From contig JACJDG010000003.1 of the NCBI GenBank assembly GCA_016432725.1, positions 3,038,001 through 3,102,000 on the forward strand: 64,000 nt of DNA. Direction: 5' to 3'. Positions 38,090 through 47,896 of the stretch are shown here, piece after piece. Position numbers and translations under genes: made by a program. The DNA is from Streptomyces sp. DHE7-1 (GTDB lineage Bacteria; Actinomycetota; Actinomycetes; Streptomycetales; Streptomycetaceae). The stretch's first letter is position 1. The number at the start of each line of letters is the position of its first letter. A model generated the notes under the pieces. It saw nothing but the letters and a program-made list of their open reading frames with translations, made no database searches and was not told where the DNA came from.

Positions 38090-40330
38090 GTGCCCCGCTT
38101 CAGTCTCATCGTCCCCTGCTTCAAGGTGCAGGGCTTCCTGCGCGAGTGCCTGGACTCGGTGCTGCGGCAGTCCTTCGGCGACCTCGAACTGATCGTGGTG
38201 GACGACTGCTCCCCGGACGGGTGCGGCGCCATCGCCGACGAGTACGCGTCCCGCGACCCGCGGGTGAAGGTGCTGCACCTGCCGGAGAACGGCGGTCTCG
38301 GCCGGGCCCGCAACGCCGGGCTGCCGCTCGCCACCGGCGACTACCTGTTCTTCCTGGACAGCGACGACACGCTCACCCCGGGCGCGCTGCGCGCCATGGC
38401 CGACCGGCTGGCGGAGGCGGACGACCCGGACGTGCTGGTCTTCGACTACGCGCGTACCTACTGGTGGGGCGGCACCCGGCGCAACGCCCTGGCGCACGTG
38501 CTCGCCGAGGCCGGCGCCGAGACCTTCACGGCCGCCGGCCGGCCGGAGATCCTCGATCTGCTGATGGTGGTGTGGAACAAGGTCTACCGGCGCGACTTCG
38601 TCGAGGAGAACGGCTTCGAGTTCCCGCCCGGGTACTACGAGGACACCCCGTGGACCTTCCCGGTCATGCTCAGCGCCCGGCGGATCGCCGCGCTGGACCG
38701 GATCTGCCTGAACTACCGGCAGCGCCGGCAGGGCAACATCCTGTCCACCACCAGCCGCAAGCACTTCGACATCCACGACCAGTACGAGCGGGTCTTCGCC
38801 TTCGTGGACGGGCGCCCGGAGCTGGCCGGCTGGCGGCCCTACCTGCACCGGAAGATGGGTGAGCACTGCCTGGACATCCTCGCCAAGCCGGACCGGCTGC
38901 CGCCGGCGGACCGGGCCGAGTTCTTCCGGCGCACGGCGCGGATGTTCCGCCGGTACCGGCCCGAGGGAGCCCTCGTGGACGGTGAGGTCGCCGTGCTGGA
39001 GGGCGGCTACGCGCGGTACCTGCTGAAACGGCAGGCGGGGCGGGCCGGCCGGGAGGCCGTACGGCGGGCGGCGCCGGCCCGGCGGGCCGTCGGCGCCCGG
39101 GCCCGGCGCGGCTGGGCCGCTCTGCACGCGCACCGGCCGCTGGACGAGAGCCTGGTGGTGTACTCGGCATCCTCGCACCGGGGTGTGCTGGGCGATCCGG
39201 CCGCCGTCTACCGCAAGGCACTGGAGATCGCCCCGCGGCTGCGCGGGGTGTGGGTGGTGCGCGACGAGGAGGCCGCCGGGCGGCTGCCGGCCGGTGTCGA
39301 GCACGTGCTCGTGGACTCACGGCGCTGTCTGGAGATCACCGCGCGCGCCAAGTTCTTCGTCAACGACGTCAACTGGCCCGGTGCGCTGGCCAAACGGCCC
39401 GGCAGCGTGCACATCCACACCCATCAGGGCACGCCGCTGAAGTACATGGGCGCCGACCTGCTGGACAAGCCCGGCGCCCGACTGGGCTTCGACGTGCCGC
39501 AGATGCTGCGCCGGGCCGACCGCTGGGACTACAGCCTGGTCGCCAACCGCCATTCGGAGCTGGTCTGGGAGCGGGCCTATCCCTGCCACTTCACCTCGGT
39601 GCGCACCGGCAGCCCGCGCAACGACGTGCTGGTCGGCGCGGCCGGCGACGCGGGCGCCGCGTTCCGGCTGCGGCACGGCATCCCGGCGGACCACACGGTG
39701 GTGCTGTACGCGCCGACCCGCCGGGACTACCGGCGCGGCGGGCACGTGGACCGGATCGACCTGGCCGGGTTCGCGGCCGACCTCGGGGAGGGGAGCACCC
39801 TCGTGGTCCGGCTGCACCCGACACTGGCGGCCGGTCCGGCGCGCGGCATGGGCCTGACCGAACTGGCCCGGCGCGGGGTCGTGGTCGACGCGACGGACGA
39901 GCCGCACGTCGAGGAGGTGATGCTGGCCTCGGACGTGCTGGTCACGGACTACTCGTCGCTGATGTTCGACTACGCCGTCCTGGACCGGCCGATCGTGGTG
40001 CACGCCGACGACTGGGCCGCGTACTCCGCGAGCCGGGGCGCCTATCTCGACATCACCGCGGAGGCGCCGGGCCATGTGTCCCGCTCCTACCGCGAGCTGG
40101 TGTGGCAGTTCACGTCCGGGGCGTGGCGGGACGAGGAGTCGCGGCGGCTGCGGGCGGACTTCCGGGCCCGGTACTGCGAGTTCGACGACGGGCGGGCCGC
40201 CGAGCGGGTCGTTCGGACGCTGCTGCTCGGCGAGTCCATGCCGGCCGGGCCGGGGTCCGTGCGGATCCCCGGCCAGGCGGTCGGCGGCGAACCGGCGGCC
40301 CCGGAAGCGAGGCCGGCCGGTCGCCGGTGA
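38090..40330 (+). CDS. GT2 glycosyltransferase fused to CDP-glycerol glycerophosphotransferase domain (paralogue 3)
   Basis: 746 residues, the only one of the four fusions without a frame break. GT2 domain: FSLIVPCFKVQG, VVDDCSPDGCG, FLDSDDTLTPGAL and YYEDTPWTFP. TagF-like domain: HIHTHQGTPLKYMG (Gln where the usual catalytic His stands, with His one place before), NRHSELVWERAY, GSPRNDVLV, YAPTRRDYR, VVRLHPTLA and DYSSLMFDYAVLDRPIVV. The GTG at 38090 follows GAGGAG. The GT2 half is closest to that of paralogue 1, suggesting a tandem duplication. It runs up to the convergent ohrA gene with only 9 bases between. Confidence 0.92.
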   Translation: MPRFSLIVPCFKVQGFLRECLDSVLRQSFGDLELIVVDDCSPDGCGAIADEYASRDPRVKVLHLPENGGLGRARNAGLPLATGDYLFFLDSDDTLTPGALRAMADRLAEADDPDVLVFDYARTYWWGGTRRNALAHVLAEAGAETFTAAGRPEILDLLMVVWNKVYRRDFVEENGFEFPPGYYEDTPWTFPVMLSARRIAALDRICLNYRQRRQGNILSTTSRKHFDIHDQYERVFAFVDGRPELAGWRPYLHRKMGEHCLDILAKPDRLPPADRAEFFRRTARMFRRYRPEGALVDGEVAVLEGGYARYLLKRQAGRAGREAVRRAAPARRAVGARARRGWAALHAHRPLDESLVVYSASSHRGVLGDPAAVYRKALEIAPRLRGVWVVRDEEAAGRLPAGVEHVLVDSRRCLEITARAKFFVNDVNWPGALAKRPGSVHIHTHQGTPLKYMGADLLDKPGARLGFDVPQMLRRADRWDYSLVANRHSELVWERAYPCHFTSVRTGSPRNDVLVGAAGDAGAAFRLRHGIPADHTVVLYAPTRRDYRRGGHVDRIDLAGFAADLGEGSTLVVRLHPTLAAGPARGMGLTELARRGVVVDATDEPHVEEVMLASDVLVTDYSSLMFDYAVLDRPIVVHADDWAAYSASRGAYLDITAEAPGHVSRSYRELVWQFTSGAWRDEESRRLRADFRARYCEFDDGRAAERVVRTLLLGESMPAGPGSVRIPGQAVGGEPAAPEARPAGRR

Positions 40331-40339
40331 CGGGTCCGG

Positions 40340-40753
<414 letters not shown>

Positions 40754-40827
40754 GAAGACCATCCCTCTGGAAGTCGGTTGTGTTCCGGCGGCTCCGGTCG
40801 GGCCGCCTCACAGCCATAAGTAGAGCA

Positions 40828-40849
40828 CACAATTAAGTTGTGCACAACT
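40828..40849. promoter_or_regulatory. Two overlapping OhrR operator-like palindromes
   Basis: CACAATTAAGTTGTG (40828-40842) closely resembles the B. subtilis OhrR box TACAATTAAATTGTA. It overlaps a second, perfect 14-base palindrome AGTTGTGCACAACT (40836-40849). The sites lie between the ohrA start (40753) and the ohrR start (40879), so one complex could control both genes. Confidence 0.75.
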
Positions 40850-40878
40850 AAATGGCCCGAAAGAGCTACCCTGGAGCC

Positions 40879-41387
40879 ATGAGCGCCTCGCCGACCCCGC
40901 CGCCCCGCCGGCAGCCGAAGCCGCCCCGGACTCCGAGTGGCTGCGGCTGGACCGCCAGATCTGCTTCTCGCTGCACGCGGCGTCCCGCGCCTTCAACGGC
41001 GTGTACCGCGTGCTCCTCAAGGACCTCGGGCTCACCTACCCGCAGTACCTGGTGCTGCTCGTGCTGTGGGAGCACGGCGATCTGCCGGTGAAGAAGCTCG
41101 GGGAGCATCTGCGACTCGACTCCGGGACGCTGTCGCCGCTGGTCAAGCGGCTCGAAACGGCCGGTCTGGTCACGCGTGAGCGCAGCGCGCACGACGAGCG
41201 CTCGGTGCAGGTGCGGCTGACCGGGCAGGGCGCGGCCCTGCGCGAGCGGGCCCTGGAGGTGCCGCGCCGCATCGCGGCGGCCACGGGCTTCGAACTGGCG
41301 GAGATCGGCGAGCTGCGCGAGCGCCTGGACCGGCTCACCGGCGCGCTGGACGCGGCGGCACTCGCGGAGGCAGCGGAGCCCCGCTGA
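40879..41387 (+). CDS. ohrR: Peroxide-sensing MarR family repressor OhrR; one frameshift in the sequence
   Basis: About 169 residues after restoring one base at C run 40903-40906. The sensing cysteine lies in RQICFSLHAASRAFN. The winged helix is at about 65-130 (TYPQYLVLLVLWEHG, LGEHLRLDSGTLSPLVKRLE, SAHDERSVQVRLT). Oxidation of the cysteine by organic peroxide releases the protein from DNA. It is divergent from ohrA with its operator in between. The 3' end overlaps the end of the convergent glycosyltransferase gene by 53 bases. Confidence 0.9.
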
Positions 41388-42931
41388 GGACGGGGAGGGC
41401 CCGGCGGACGTAGAGCCGCACGGCCACCTCGCCCCGCACGGACTCCTCGGCCGGCGCGAACTCCCTTGCCAGTACGGCCGTTTCGGCCCGCTCGACGGGG
41501 CTGCCCGGCGTCCACCGTCCGGCCAGCACATCGCGGTCGGCGACCACCCAGACGCGCTCCAGCCGGGCCAGCCGGTGCCGCAGGCCCGCCGGTCCCGTCT
41601 CCCGTCCATAGAGGGTCCCGGACTCGGCGGCCGGCTCCGCCAGCGCCAGGTCCCGGGCGCCGCGGAAGGCCGCCGGGTAGGTGAGGGCCGCGTTCCGTGT
41701 CCGCGCCGGCAGGAACAGCACGGAGTCCCCCGGCCGCAGTTCCCGGTCGGCGGCCCGGGCGACGGCGGCGAGGTCGTCGGGGCGGCGGGCCGGGTCGCGG
41801 TCGGCGCGGAGCAGGGGGAACTGGTGGGTCAGTGCCAGCAGGACCGCCACGGCACCGGCCAGGGTGGCGAAGGGGGCGTGCACGCGGAACGACAGCAGCC
41901 GGTCGGCCCCCGCGGCCACCAGCAGCGGCGCGCCCGACAGGGCGTACAGCACGTACCGGTCGACGTAGAGCGGCGACATCTGCGACACCAGCATCAGCGC
42001 GGCCGGCGGCACCACGGCCAGCGGCGCGGCGACGCCCGCGCACGTCGGCTCGCCCCGCCGCCCGGCCGGCGCCAGGAGTCCCAGCAGGGCCAGACCCAGG
42101 CACACCCAGAAGACACCGTCCGTCGGCCCGAGGAACGTGCGCAGCAGCCCCCGCGCCGTCGCGCGCGTCGGCGGTCGCAGCCACGCCACCTGCGCCGACT
42201 GGGCTCTGGACACGAGCACCAGCGGCAGCAGCCCGAGCCCGCCACGGCGGCCGCGCACCCCCAGCCCCGCCACACCCGGGGCCCACCCGGGTCAGGGCCA
42301 GCGACAGCGCGTGGGCGGGGAGCAGCAGCACCGCGAACTCGTGCAGCCAGCAGGTGAGGGCGACGACCGTGCCGTAGGCCCACCAGCCACCGCCGCGCAG
42401 GGCCCGCACGAACAGCAGCGTCGCCGCCGTGGCGCCGGCCGCGACCAGCGCGTAGGAGCGGCCCTCCTGGGCGTAGTGACCGGCCATCGGCGAGACGGCG
42501 TACAGCAGCCCGGCCCAGAGCCCGACGCGCGGGCGCGCCAGCCGGGTGCCGAGTGCGGCGACCAGGCCGGCGGTCAGCGCCGCCGCGCACACGGACGGCA
42601 GCCTGAGGACGACCTCGCCGGGGTGGACGGCCAGGACGGCGTGCATGAGGAGGTAGTACAGGCCGTGCACCGCGTCCACGCCGTGCAGCAGCCGCCAGAT
42701 CTGCGGCACCGTGCGGCGGGCCACCTGGAAGGTGACGGCCTCGTCGCGCCACATCCCGCCCCGGTCGAGCCGCCAGCAGCCGAGCGCGGCCATCACCAGC
42801 GCGGGCACGCACACGGCGACGGCCCGCCGGAAACGCTCCCGCCGGCCCGTCCGGGCGGCGACCGGCCCGGCGGACGCCGCCGCCCCGTGCGGCTGCGGTT
42901 TCGGCTTCAGGGGGGACCCGAGGTTCACCAC
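41335..42931 (-). CDS. Polytopic GT-C glycosyltransferase (PMT/ArnT-like); frame break near 42275-42295
   Basis: About 532 residues after correction. The N-terminus is basic and Pro/Ala-rich, followed by about 10 membrane helices. The first outer loop has RGGMWRDEAVTFQVARRTVP; the acidic pair DE after the first helix is the metal or lipid-phosphate site of GT-C enzymes. A soluble C-terminal part covers roughly the last 150 residues (ELRPGDSVLFLPARTRNAAL, LERVWVVADRDVLAG). The donor is presumably a polyprenyl-phosphate sugar; the acceptor is unknown. The GTG-GTG start at 42928/42931 is not backed by a clear ribosome site. The frame change equals two lost bases or one extra base. Divergent from the GT87-like gene. 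Confidence 0.78.
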
Positions 42932-43022
42932 GGCTAGATCTTTTGCGATTAGCCAACATTTGCCGGGGAATGACGGCGTATCGGCAGGAATACACCATCC
43001 GCCCGGATTAGGCTCCCGCGTG

Positions 43023-44294
43023 ATGAACCGTCTCCGTGTCACCCCCGGCCCGGTCCTCGCTCTCACCGCCGTCTGGCTCGTCACCCGCGCCCTGATGTCG
43101 TGGCTGCTCACGCACGACAGCTCGCCCCTGCTGGGCGGGGGCGCCGTGCCGCGCGAGGTGTGGCGTCTGTACTTCCACTGGTACGGCGTGCTGTCGCACG
43201 GCGCCTTCCCGGCCCACGACAGCACCTGGCAGTACCCGCCGGGCGCGGGCGTGGTGCTGCTGGCGCCGGGTGCGCTGCCGTGGCTCACGTACTTCCAGTC
43301 GTTCGTCGCGCTGGCGCTGGCCGCGGACGCGCTCATCGCGGCGGCCCTGGTCCGGGCGGCGGCCCGGCCCGGCGGGAGCCTGCTCGGAGCCTCCCTGTGG
43401 ACCTGCGGGCTGCCGCTGCTGCTGCACATCCCGCTCGCCCGGTACGACGTGCAGGTGACCGCGCTCGCCGTGGCCGCCCTGCTGGCGTCGGGGCGCTCGC
43501 CGCGCGCGGGCGGTGTCCTCGGGGCGCTGGGCGCGCTGGTGAAGGTGTGGCCGGCGCTGGTGCTGCTGGGCATGCCCCGGGGGGACGCGACCCGCCGGGC
43601 GTGGGGGTGGGCGGCGGCCGGCGGCGGACTGGGGTTCGCCCTTCTCGCCGTCTCGTTCAGCGATCCGCTGGCGTTCCTGCGGGAGCAGGGCGGGCGGGGC
43701 GTGCAGATCGAGTCGCTCGGCGGCACCGCGCTCAACCTGGCGCGCCATGCCGGCTGGCCCGGCCGGACCCGCTACCAGTACGGCGCGATCGAGCTGGTCG
43801 GCCCGTATGTGCACGCCGTGGCCACGGTCTCCCTCGCGCTCACGGCGGCCGCGTTCGGGCTGCTGGTGCTGTGGCGGCTGCGGGCACGGCACTGGAGCCC
43901 GGCCACCCCGTGCGACGCCGCGCTCGCCGCGGTGCTGCTGTTCACCGTGACCAGCCGGGTCATCAGCCCGCAGTACCTGATCTGGCTGCTGGGCCTGGCC
44001 GCCGTGTGCCTGGCCTCCCGGCACACCAGCCAGCGCCCGGTGGCCGTGCTGCTGCTCGCGGCGAGCGCGCTCAGTTCGCTGGCCTACCCGATGCTCTACC
44101 GCGAGGTGGTGGGCGGCACCTGGACCGGCTGCCTGCTGATGCTGGCCCGCAACGCGCTGCTGGCGGCGGCGGCCGTGCTGTCCTTCGTCCGGCTGTGGCG
44201 CTCGGCCCGGCCGCCGGCCGGAGAGCCCGCTCCCCCGGCACGGCTCCGCCCGGATTCCGACCGCCTCCCCGATCGAGCACTGAGCGGCCTGTAA
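43023..44294 (+). CDS. GT87-like polyprenol-dependent mannosyltransferase family protein
   Basis: 423 residues, intact, about 10 helices. Hallmarks of the DUF2029/GT87 group include an Asp in the first outer loop (WLLTHDSSP) and DSTWQYPPGAGVVLLAPGAL. Positively charged loops lie inside, and SPQYLIWLLGLAAV near the end is also typical. Family members move mannose or arabinose from polyprenyl phosphate in the membrane. A GTG directly precedes the ATG and either could start. It lies upstream of a free GT2 gene and galE on the same strand, suggesting a joint role in a wall glycan. Confidence 0.82.
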   Translation: MNRLRVTPGPVLALTAVWLVTRALMSWLLTHDSSPLLGGGAVPREVWRLYFHWYGVLSHGAFPAHDSTWQYPPGAGVVLLAPGALPWLTYFQSFVALALAADALIAAALVRAAARPGGSLLGASLWTCGLPLLLHIPLARYDVQVTALAVAALLASGRSPRAGGVLGALGALVKVWPALVLLGMPRGDATRRAWGWAAAGGGLGFALLAVSFSDPLAFLREQGGRGVQIESLGGTALNLARHAGWPGRTRYQYGAIELVGPYVHAVATVSLALTAAAFGLLVLWRLRARHWSPATPCDAALAAVLLFTVTSRVISPQYLIWLLGLAAVCLASRHTSQRPVAVLLLAASALSSLAYPMLYREVVGGTWTGCLLMLARNALLAAAAVLSFVRLWRSARPPAGEPAPPARLRPDSDRLPDRALSGL

Positions 44295-44337
44295 CGGGGT
44301 AATACAGACTTTCCTACGTTTCCGGCCCGTGGATCCC

Positions 44338-45948
44338 ATGAGTACTGAACCGCGAGAACCGCACCCGGCACCCCAGGTCGGTGTCGTCGTCATCGGCTAC
44401 GACGACGCCGCCCATGTCGGCGACGCCGTGCGCTCGGCGCTCGGCCAGGGGCCGGCCGTCGGCGAGGTGATCGCCGTGGACGACTGCTCGACGGACGGCA
44501 GCGGCGAGCTGCTGGAGAGACTGGCCGCCGGGGAGCCACGGCTGCGGGTGGTGCGCCGGAGCGTGAACAGCGGCGGCTGCGGCAGCCCGCGCAACGCCGG
44601 GATCGACGCGGTGACGATGCCGTACGTGATGTTCCTCGACAGCGACGACGTGCTGCCGCCCGGTGCGGTGGACGCGCTGCTGACGGCCGCCACCGAGGTG
44701 CGCGCCGAGGTCGCGGGCGGGCTCTGCGTGCGCCGGGAGCTGCCCTCGGGGCGCGAACAGCCGTGGCAGGCGGCGCTCTACACGGCGCCCGCCGTCCTCG
44801 CGCGCCCCTCCCAGCGCCCCCGCCTCGTCCACGACACCCTGTGCGTCAACAAGCTGTACCGGACCGGCTTCCTGCGCGAGCACGGCATCCGCTTCCCCGA
44901 AGGCCGCTTCCTCTACGAGGACTTCGTCTTCACCGCCCGCGTGCTGGCCGCCGCGCCGCGCGTCGCGCTCGTGCCGGACCGCGTGTACGTGTGGCACGTG
45001 CGCCGGTCGGCCGAGCGGCTCTCGCTCTCCCTCGCCCGCGAGGACATCGGCAACTGGCGGGCGCGTACGGAGGCGTGCGCGCTGGCGTACGACATCCTGC
45101 TGAGCGCCGGGCAGAAGGTGCTGGCGCGCGCCGCGCGGGCCAAGTTCCTCGACCACGAGCTGCGCATGTACGCGCGCGAACTGGGCTTGCGCGACGCGCA
45201 CTACCGGCGCGCGTGGTGGGCGCACACCCGCGAGTACCTGGCGCGCTACGACGCGGCCGACTGGGAGCTCAACCCGGCGGCCCCCGGACGGCTGCTCGGC
45301 CGGGTCGTCCTGGAGTCGCCCGAGCCGTGCGACCTGCCCCGTCTGAGGGAACTCGCCGCCCGCCCGGCCCGGCTGCTCCCGCCCTACGCCCGCTCGGCCG
45401 ACGGCACACCCGTCTGGTCTCCCGAACTGCCGCAGGTCACCCTCGCGCCTCTCCTCACCCGGCCCGCCGGCGTCCTGCCCCTCGCGCTGGACGCGGAGCT
45501 GCGCCCGCGCGCGCGGGACACCCGGCTGCGTCTGCGGCTGCACGAGCTGTACGGACGGCTGGCCGCGGCCGGACCGCGGGAGCTGGACGTGGAGTGGCGG
45601 TCCCGGCAGGACGGGCACACGGCCCAGCGCGTCACGACGTCCCTGGCGCCCGCGGGGGCGGCGAGCTGGACGGCCGAGGTGCCCGCCGACCCGGCCGCGC
45701 TCGGGGCCGGCACCTGGGACCTGCGCCTGACCGTGCGGTTCGCGGATGGCACGGACCGTGAGGTCACCGCGCACGCCCTCGCGGGCGCCGACCGGCTGCG
45801 CCGGCGCGTCGTCCCGAGCGCCCGGCACGGCGTGCTGCTGGTCCAGCCGTACGCCACCCACTCCGGCGCCCTGGCACTGCGCGTGGCGACCGGCGCACAC
45901 GGAGTCATGGCGGTGGCCCGCAACCGGCTGCGCCGCCTGCTTCACTGA
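44338..45948 (+). CDS. GT2 family glycosyltransferase
   Basis: 536 residues from the ATG at 44338 (a GTG at 44329 in frame is possible). The GT2 domain covers about 15-250: GVVVIGYDDAAHV, AVDDCSTDGSG, GGCGSPRNAGI, FLDSDDVLPPGAV and FLYEDFVFTARVL. The C-terminal half (about 370-530) has no membrane helix and looks like beta-rich domains (LDVEWRSRQDG, GTWDLRLTVRFADG). It resembles the free GT2 gene at 51999-53662 in layout. It precedes galE by 62 bases. The sugar and acceptor are unknown; a teichoic-acid-like polymer is suggested by the surrounding genes. Confidence 0.85.
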   Translation: MSTEPREPHPAPQVGVVVIGYDDAAHVGDAVRSALGQGPAVGEVIAVDDCSTDGSGELLERLAAGEPRLRVVRRSVNSGGCGSPRNAGIDAVTMPYVMFLDSDDVLPPGAVDALLTAATEVRAEVAGGLCVRRELPSGREQPWQAALYTAPAVLARPSQRPRLVHDTLCVNKLYRTGFLREHGIRFPEGRFLYEDFVFTARVLAAAPRVALVPDRVYVWHVRRSAERLSLSLAREDIGNWRARTEACALAYDILLSAGQKVLARAARAKFLDHELRMYARELGLRDAHYRRAWWAHTREYLARYDAADWELNPAAPGRLLGRVVLESPEPCDLPRLRELAARPARLLPPYARSADGTPVWSPELPQVTLAPLLTRPAGVLPLALDAELRPRARDTRLRLRLHELYGRLAAAGPRELDVEWRSRQDGHTAQRVTTSLAPAGAASWTAEVPADPAALGAGTWDLRLTVRFADGTDREVTAHALAGADRLRRRVVPSARHGVLLVQPYATHSGALALRVATGAHGVMAVARNRLRRLLH

Positions 45949-46010
45949 CCACCACGGGACCAAGAGCCGCCGGCCGCCACCGGCCGGCCACTGACGAGGG
46001 GACGGCCGCA

Positions 46011-46990
46011 ATGACCTGGCTGATCACCGGCGGCGCCGGTTACATCGGGGCGCACGTCGTCCGCGCGATGGCCGAGGCGGGCGAGCGGACGGTGGTCTAC
46101 GACGACCTGTCCACCGGGGTGGCGGAGCGCGTGCCGGACGACGTACCCCTGGTACGGGGCTCGATCCTGGACGCCGGGACCGTGGCCCGTACGCTCGCCG
46201 ATCACGAGGTCACCGGAGTCGTCCACCTGGCGGCGAAGAAGCAGGTGGGCGAGTCGGTGGAGCACCCGCTGCGGTACTACCGGGAGAACGTGGAGGGCCT
46301 GCGCGTCCTGCTGGAGGCGGCGGTCGCGGCCGAGGTGGCGGCCTTCGTGTTCTCGTCGTCCGCCGCGGTGTACGGCATGCCGGACGTGGACCTGGTCACG
46401 GAGGAGACCCCCTGCCTCCCGCTCTCCCCCTACGGCGAGACCAAGCTCGCCGGCGAGTGGCTGGTCCGCGCGACGGGACGGGCCACCGGGCTGGCGACCG
46501 CCTCCCTGCGCTACTTCAACGTGGCGGGCGCGGCCGCCCCCGCCCTGGCCGACGCGAGCGTCTCCAACCTCGTCCCTATGATCTTCGAGAAGCTCACCGA
46601 GGGCGTGCCCCGCGGATCTTCGGCGACGACTACCCGACCCCCGACGGCACCTGCGTCCGCGACTACATCCACGTGTCCGACCTGGCCGAGGCCCATGTGA
46701 CGGTCGCCCGCGCCCTGCGCTCCGACCCGGGCCGCGACCTGACCCTCAACATCGGCCGCGGGGAGGGCGTGTCCGTCCGGGAGATGATCGACCGCGTCAA
46801 CGCGGTCACCGGCTACGACCGCCCCCCGACCGTCACCGTCCGCCGCCCCGGCGACCCGGCCCGCGTGGTGGGCTCCGCCGACCGCATCGGCACCGAACTG
46901 GGCTGGCGGGCCAAGCGCGACGTCCAGGACATGATCGCCTCGGCCTGGGAGGGCTGGACGCACCTGCACCCGGAGGCGGCGCGCTCCTAG
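46011..46990 (+). CDS. galE: GalE-type UDP-glucose 4-epimerase (NAD-dependent); one frameshift in the sequence
   Basis: Short-chain dehydrogenase fold, about 326 residues after correction. NAD site GGAGYIGAHVV (7-17), FSSSAAVYG (catalytic Ser about 115-117) and YGETK (Tyr141, Lys145). The substrate side has FNVAGA and, after correction, PTPDGTCVRDYIHVSDLA. It interconverts UDP-glucose and UDP-galactose or the N-acetyl forms; here it probably supplies the wall polymer. The frame breaks at C run 46608-46611. The ATG at 46011 follows GAGGGGA. It is one of several galE-like genes expected in Streptomyces, so the symbol is by family. Confidence 0.88.
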
Positions 46991-46999
46991 AACGCTCCT

Positions 47000-47022
47000 G
47001 GGCGCCCGGGGTGCCGGCGCCC
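47000..47022. terminator. Possible terminator between galE and the TetR gene
   Basis: Inverted repeat GGGCGCC (47000-47006) and GGCGCCC (47016-47022) between two convergent genes. Short and without U runs. Confidence 0.4.
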
Positions 47023-47069
47023 GCCGGCCTCCTCGGCCCCGTACGTCCGGCCGTCGCCCGGCGGCCCCG

Positions 47070-47696
47070 TCACAGTGCGGCGAGGGCCGCCGCGGTGGCG
47101 CGGGCCAGGGTGTCCAGGTAGTTCTTCGGGAGCCTGGGGGAACGGATGACCACCGAGCGCCAGTAGAGGGGCCCGGAGATCAGGTCCAGGGCGAGGTCGG
47201 TGTCCACTCCGGACCGGACCTCCCCGCGCCGCTCCGCCGCGGCCACGATCTTGCTGGCCACCGAGTCCTGGCCGTCCCGCACCGCCTTCTGCAGCGCCTC
47301 GGCGATCTCCGGACTGCGGGCCGCCTCCGCCTGGAGGTCCGGGATGATCTGCGAGGCCACGGGGTGGCGCAGGGCACGGGACGTGATGCCGTAGAGGAGG
47401 CGGAGGTCGCCCTCCAGCGAGCCGGTGTCCGGCACCGGGAGTCCCAGCACGGCCAGCGCCGAGACCACGTCCAGCACCAGGTGCAGCTTGGAACGCCACC
47501 TGCGGTACACCGCCGTCTTGCCGACGCCCGCGCGCCGCGCGATCCCCTCGATGGACATCCTGGCGTAGCCGACGGCCGCCAGCTCCTCGAAGACGGCCGC
47601 CCGGATGGCCTCGGTCACGTCCTCCCGGAGCACGGCGGCCCCGGCGGGGGCCCGGCGGCGCGGACGCTTCGGGGTCTCGTCGGCGTTCGTCGTCAT
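47070..47696 (-). CDS. TetR family transcriptional regulator
   Basis: 208 residues from the ATG at 47696. The HTH lies at about 28-75: AVFEELAAVGYARMSIEGIA, RRAGVGKTAVYRRWRSK. The ligand domain has the TetR_C_16-like form (HPVASQIIPDLQAEAARSPE). It is divergent from the polymer exporter genes tagG/tagH. Two copies of a 28-31 base element lie in the 200-base gap, so it very likely controls tagGH and itself. The ligand is unknown. Confidence 0.9.
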   Translation of the reverse strand: MTTNADETPKRPRRRAPAGAAVLREDVTEAIRAAVFEELAAVGYARMSIEGIARRAGVGKTAVYRRWRSKLHLVLDVVSALAVLGLPVPDTGSLEGDLRLLYGITSRALRHPVASQIIPDLQAEAARSPEIAEALQKAVRDGQDSVASKIVAAAERRGEVRSGVDTDLALDLISGPLYWRSVVIRSPRLPKNYLDTLARATAAALAAL

Positions 47697-47714
47697 ACGG
47701 ACCAGCATAGGGCG

Positions 47715-47793
47715 TTACGACGAAACGGTTGCGTTCCGACGTTCGATGGTTCTACTCTCACGTTGCGACGATACGGTCCCGTCCCGACGTAAG
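47715..47793. promoter_or_regulatory. Two direct copies of a dyad-containing element (likely TetR operators)
   Basis: Copies start at 47715 and 47763, exactly 48 bases apart. Shared core: TTRCGACGAWACGGTYSCGT, then YCCGACGT. Each copy has internal dyad symmetry (GACGAAACG against CGTTCCGAC in the first, 7 of 9 pairs). They lie between the TetR start and the tagG start. Confidence 0.65.
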
Positions 47794-47896
47794 AGAACGT
47801 GAAGAGAAGCGTAAGGAAACGGCGGACGACGGACGGGGACCACCCAGGCCCGGCGACCGCCGGACGCACCCCCCTCCCCGAGCGAAAGCAGCGGAT

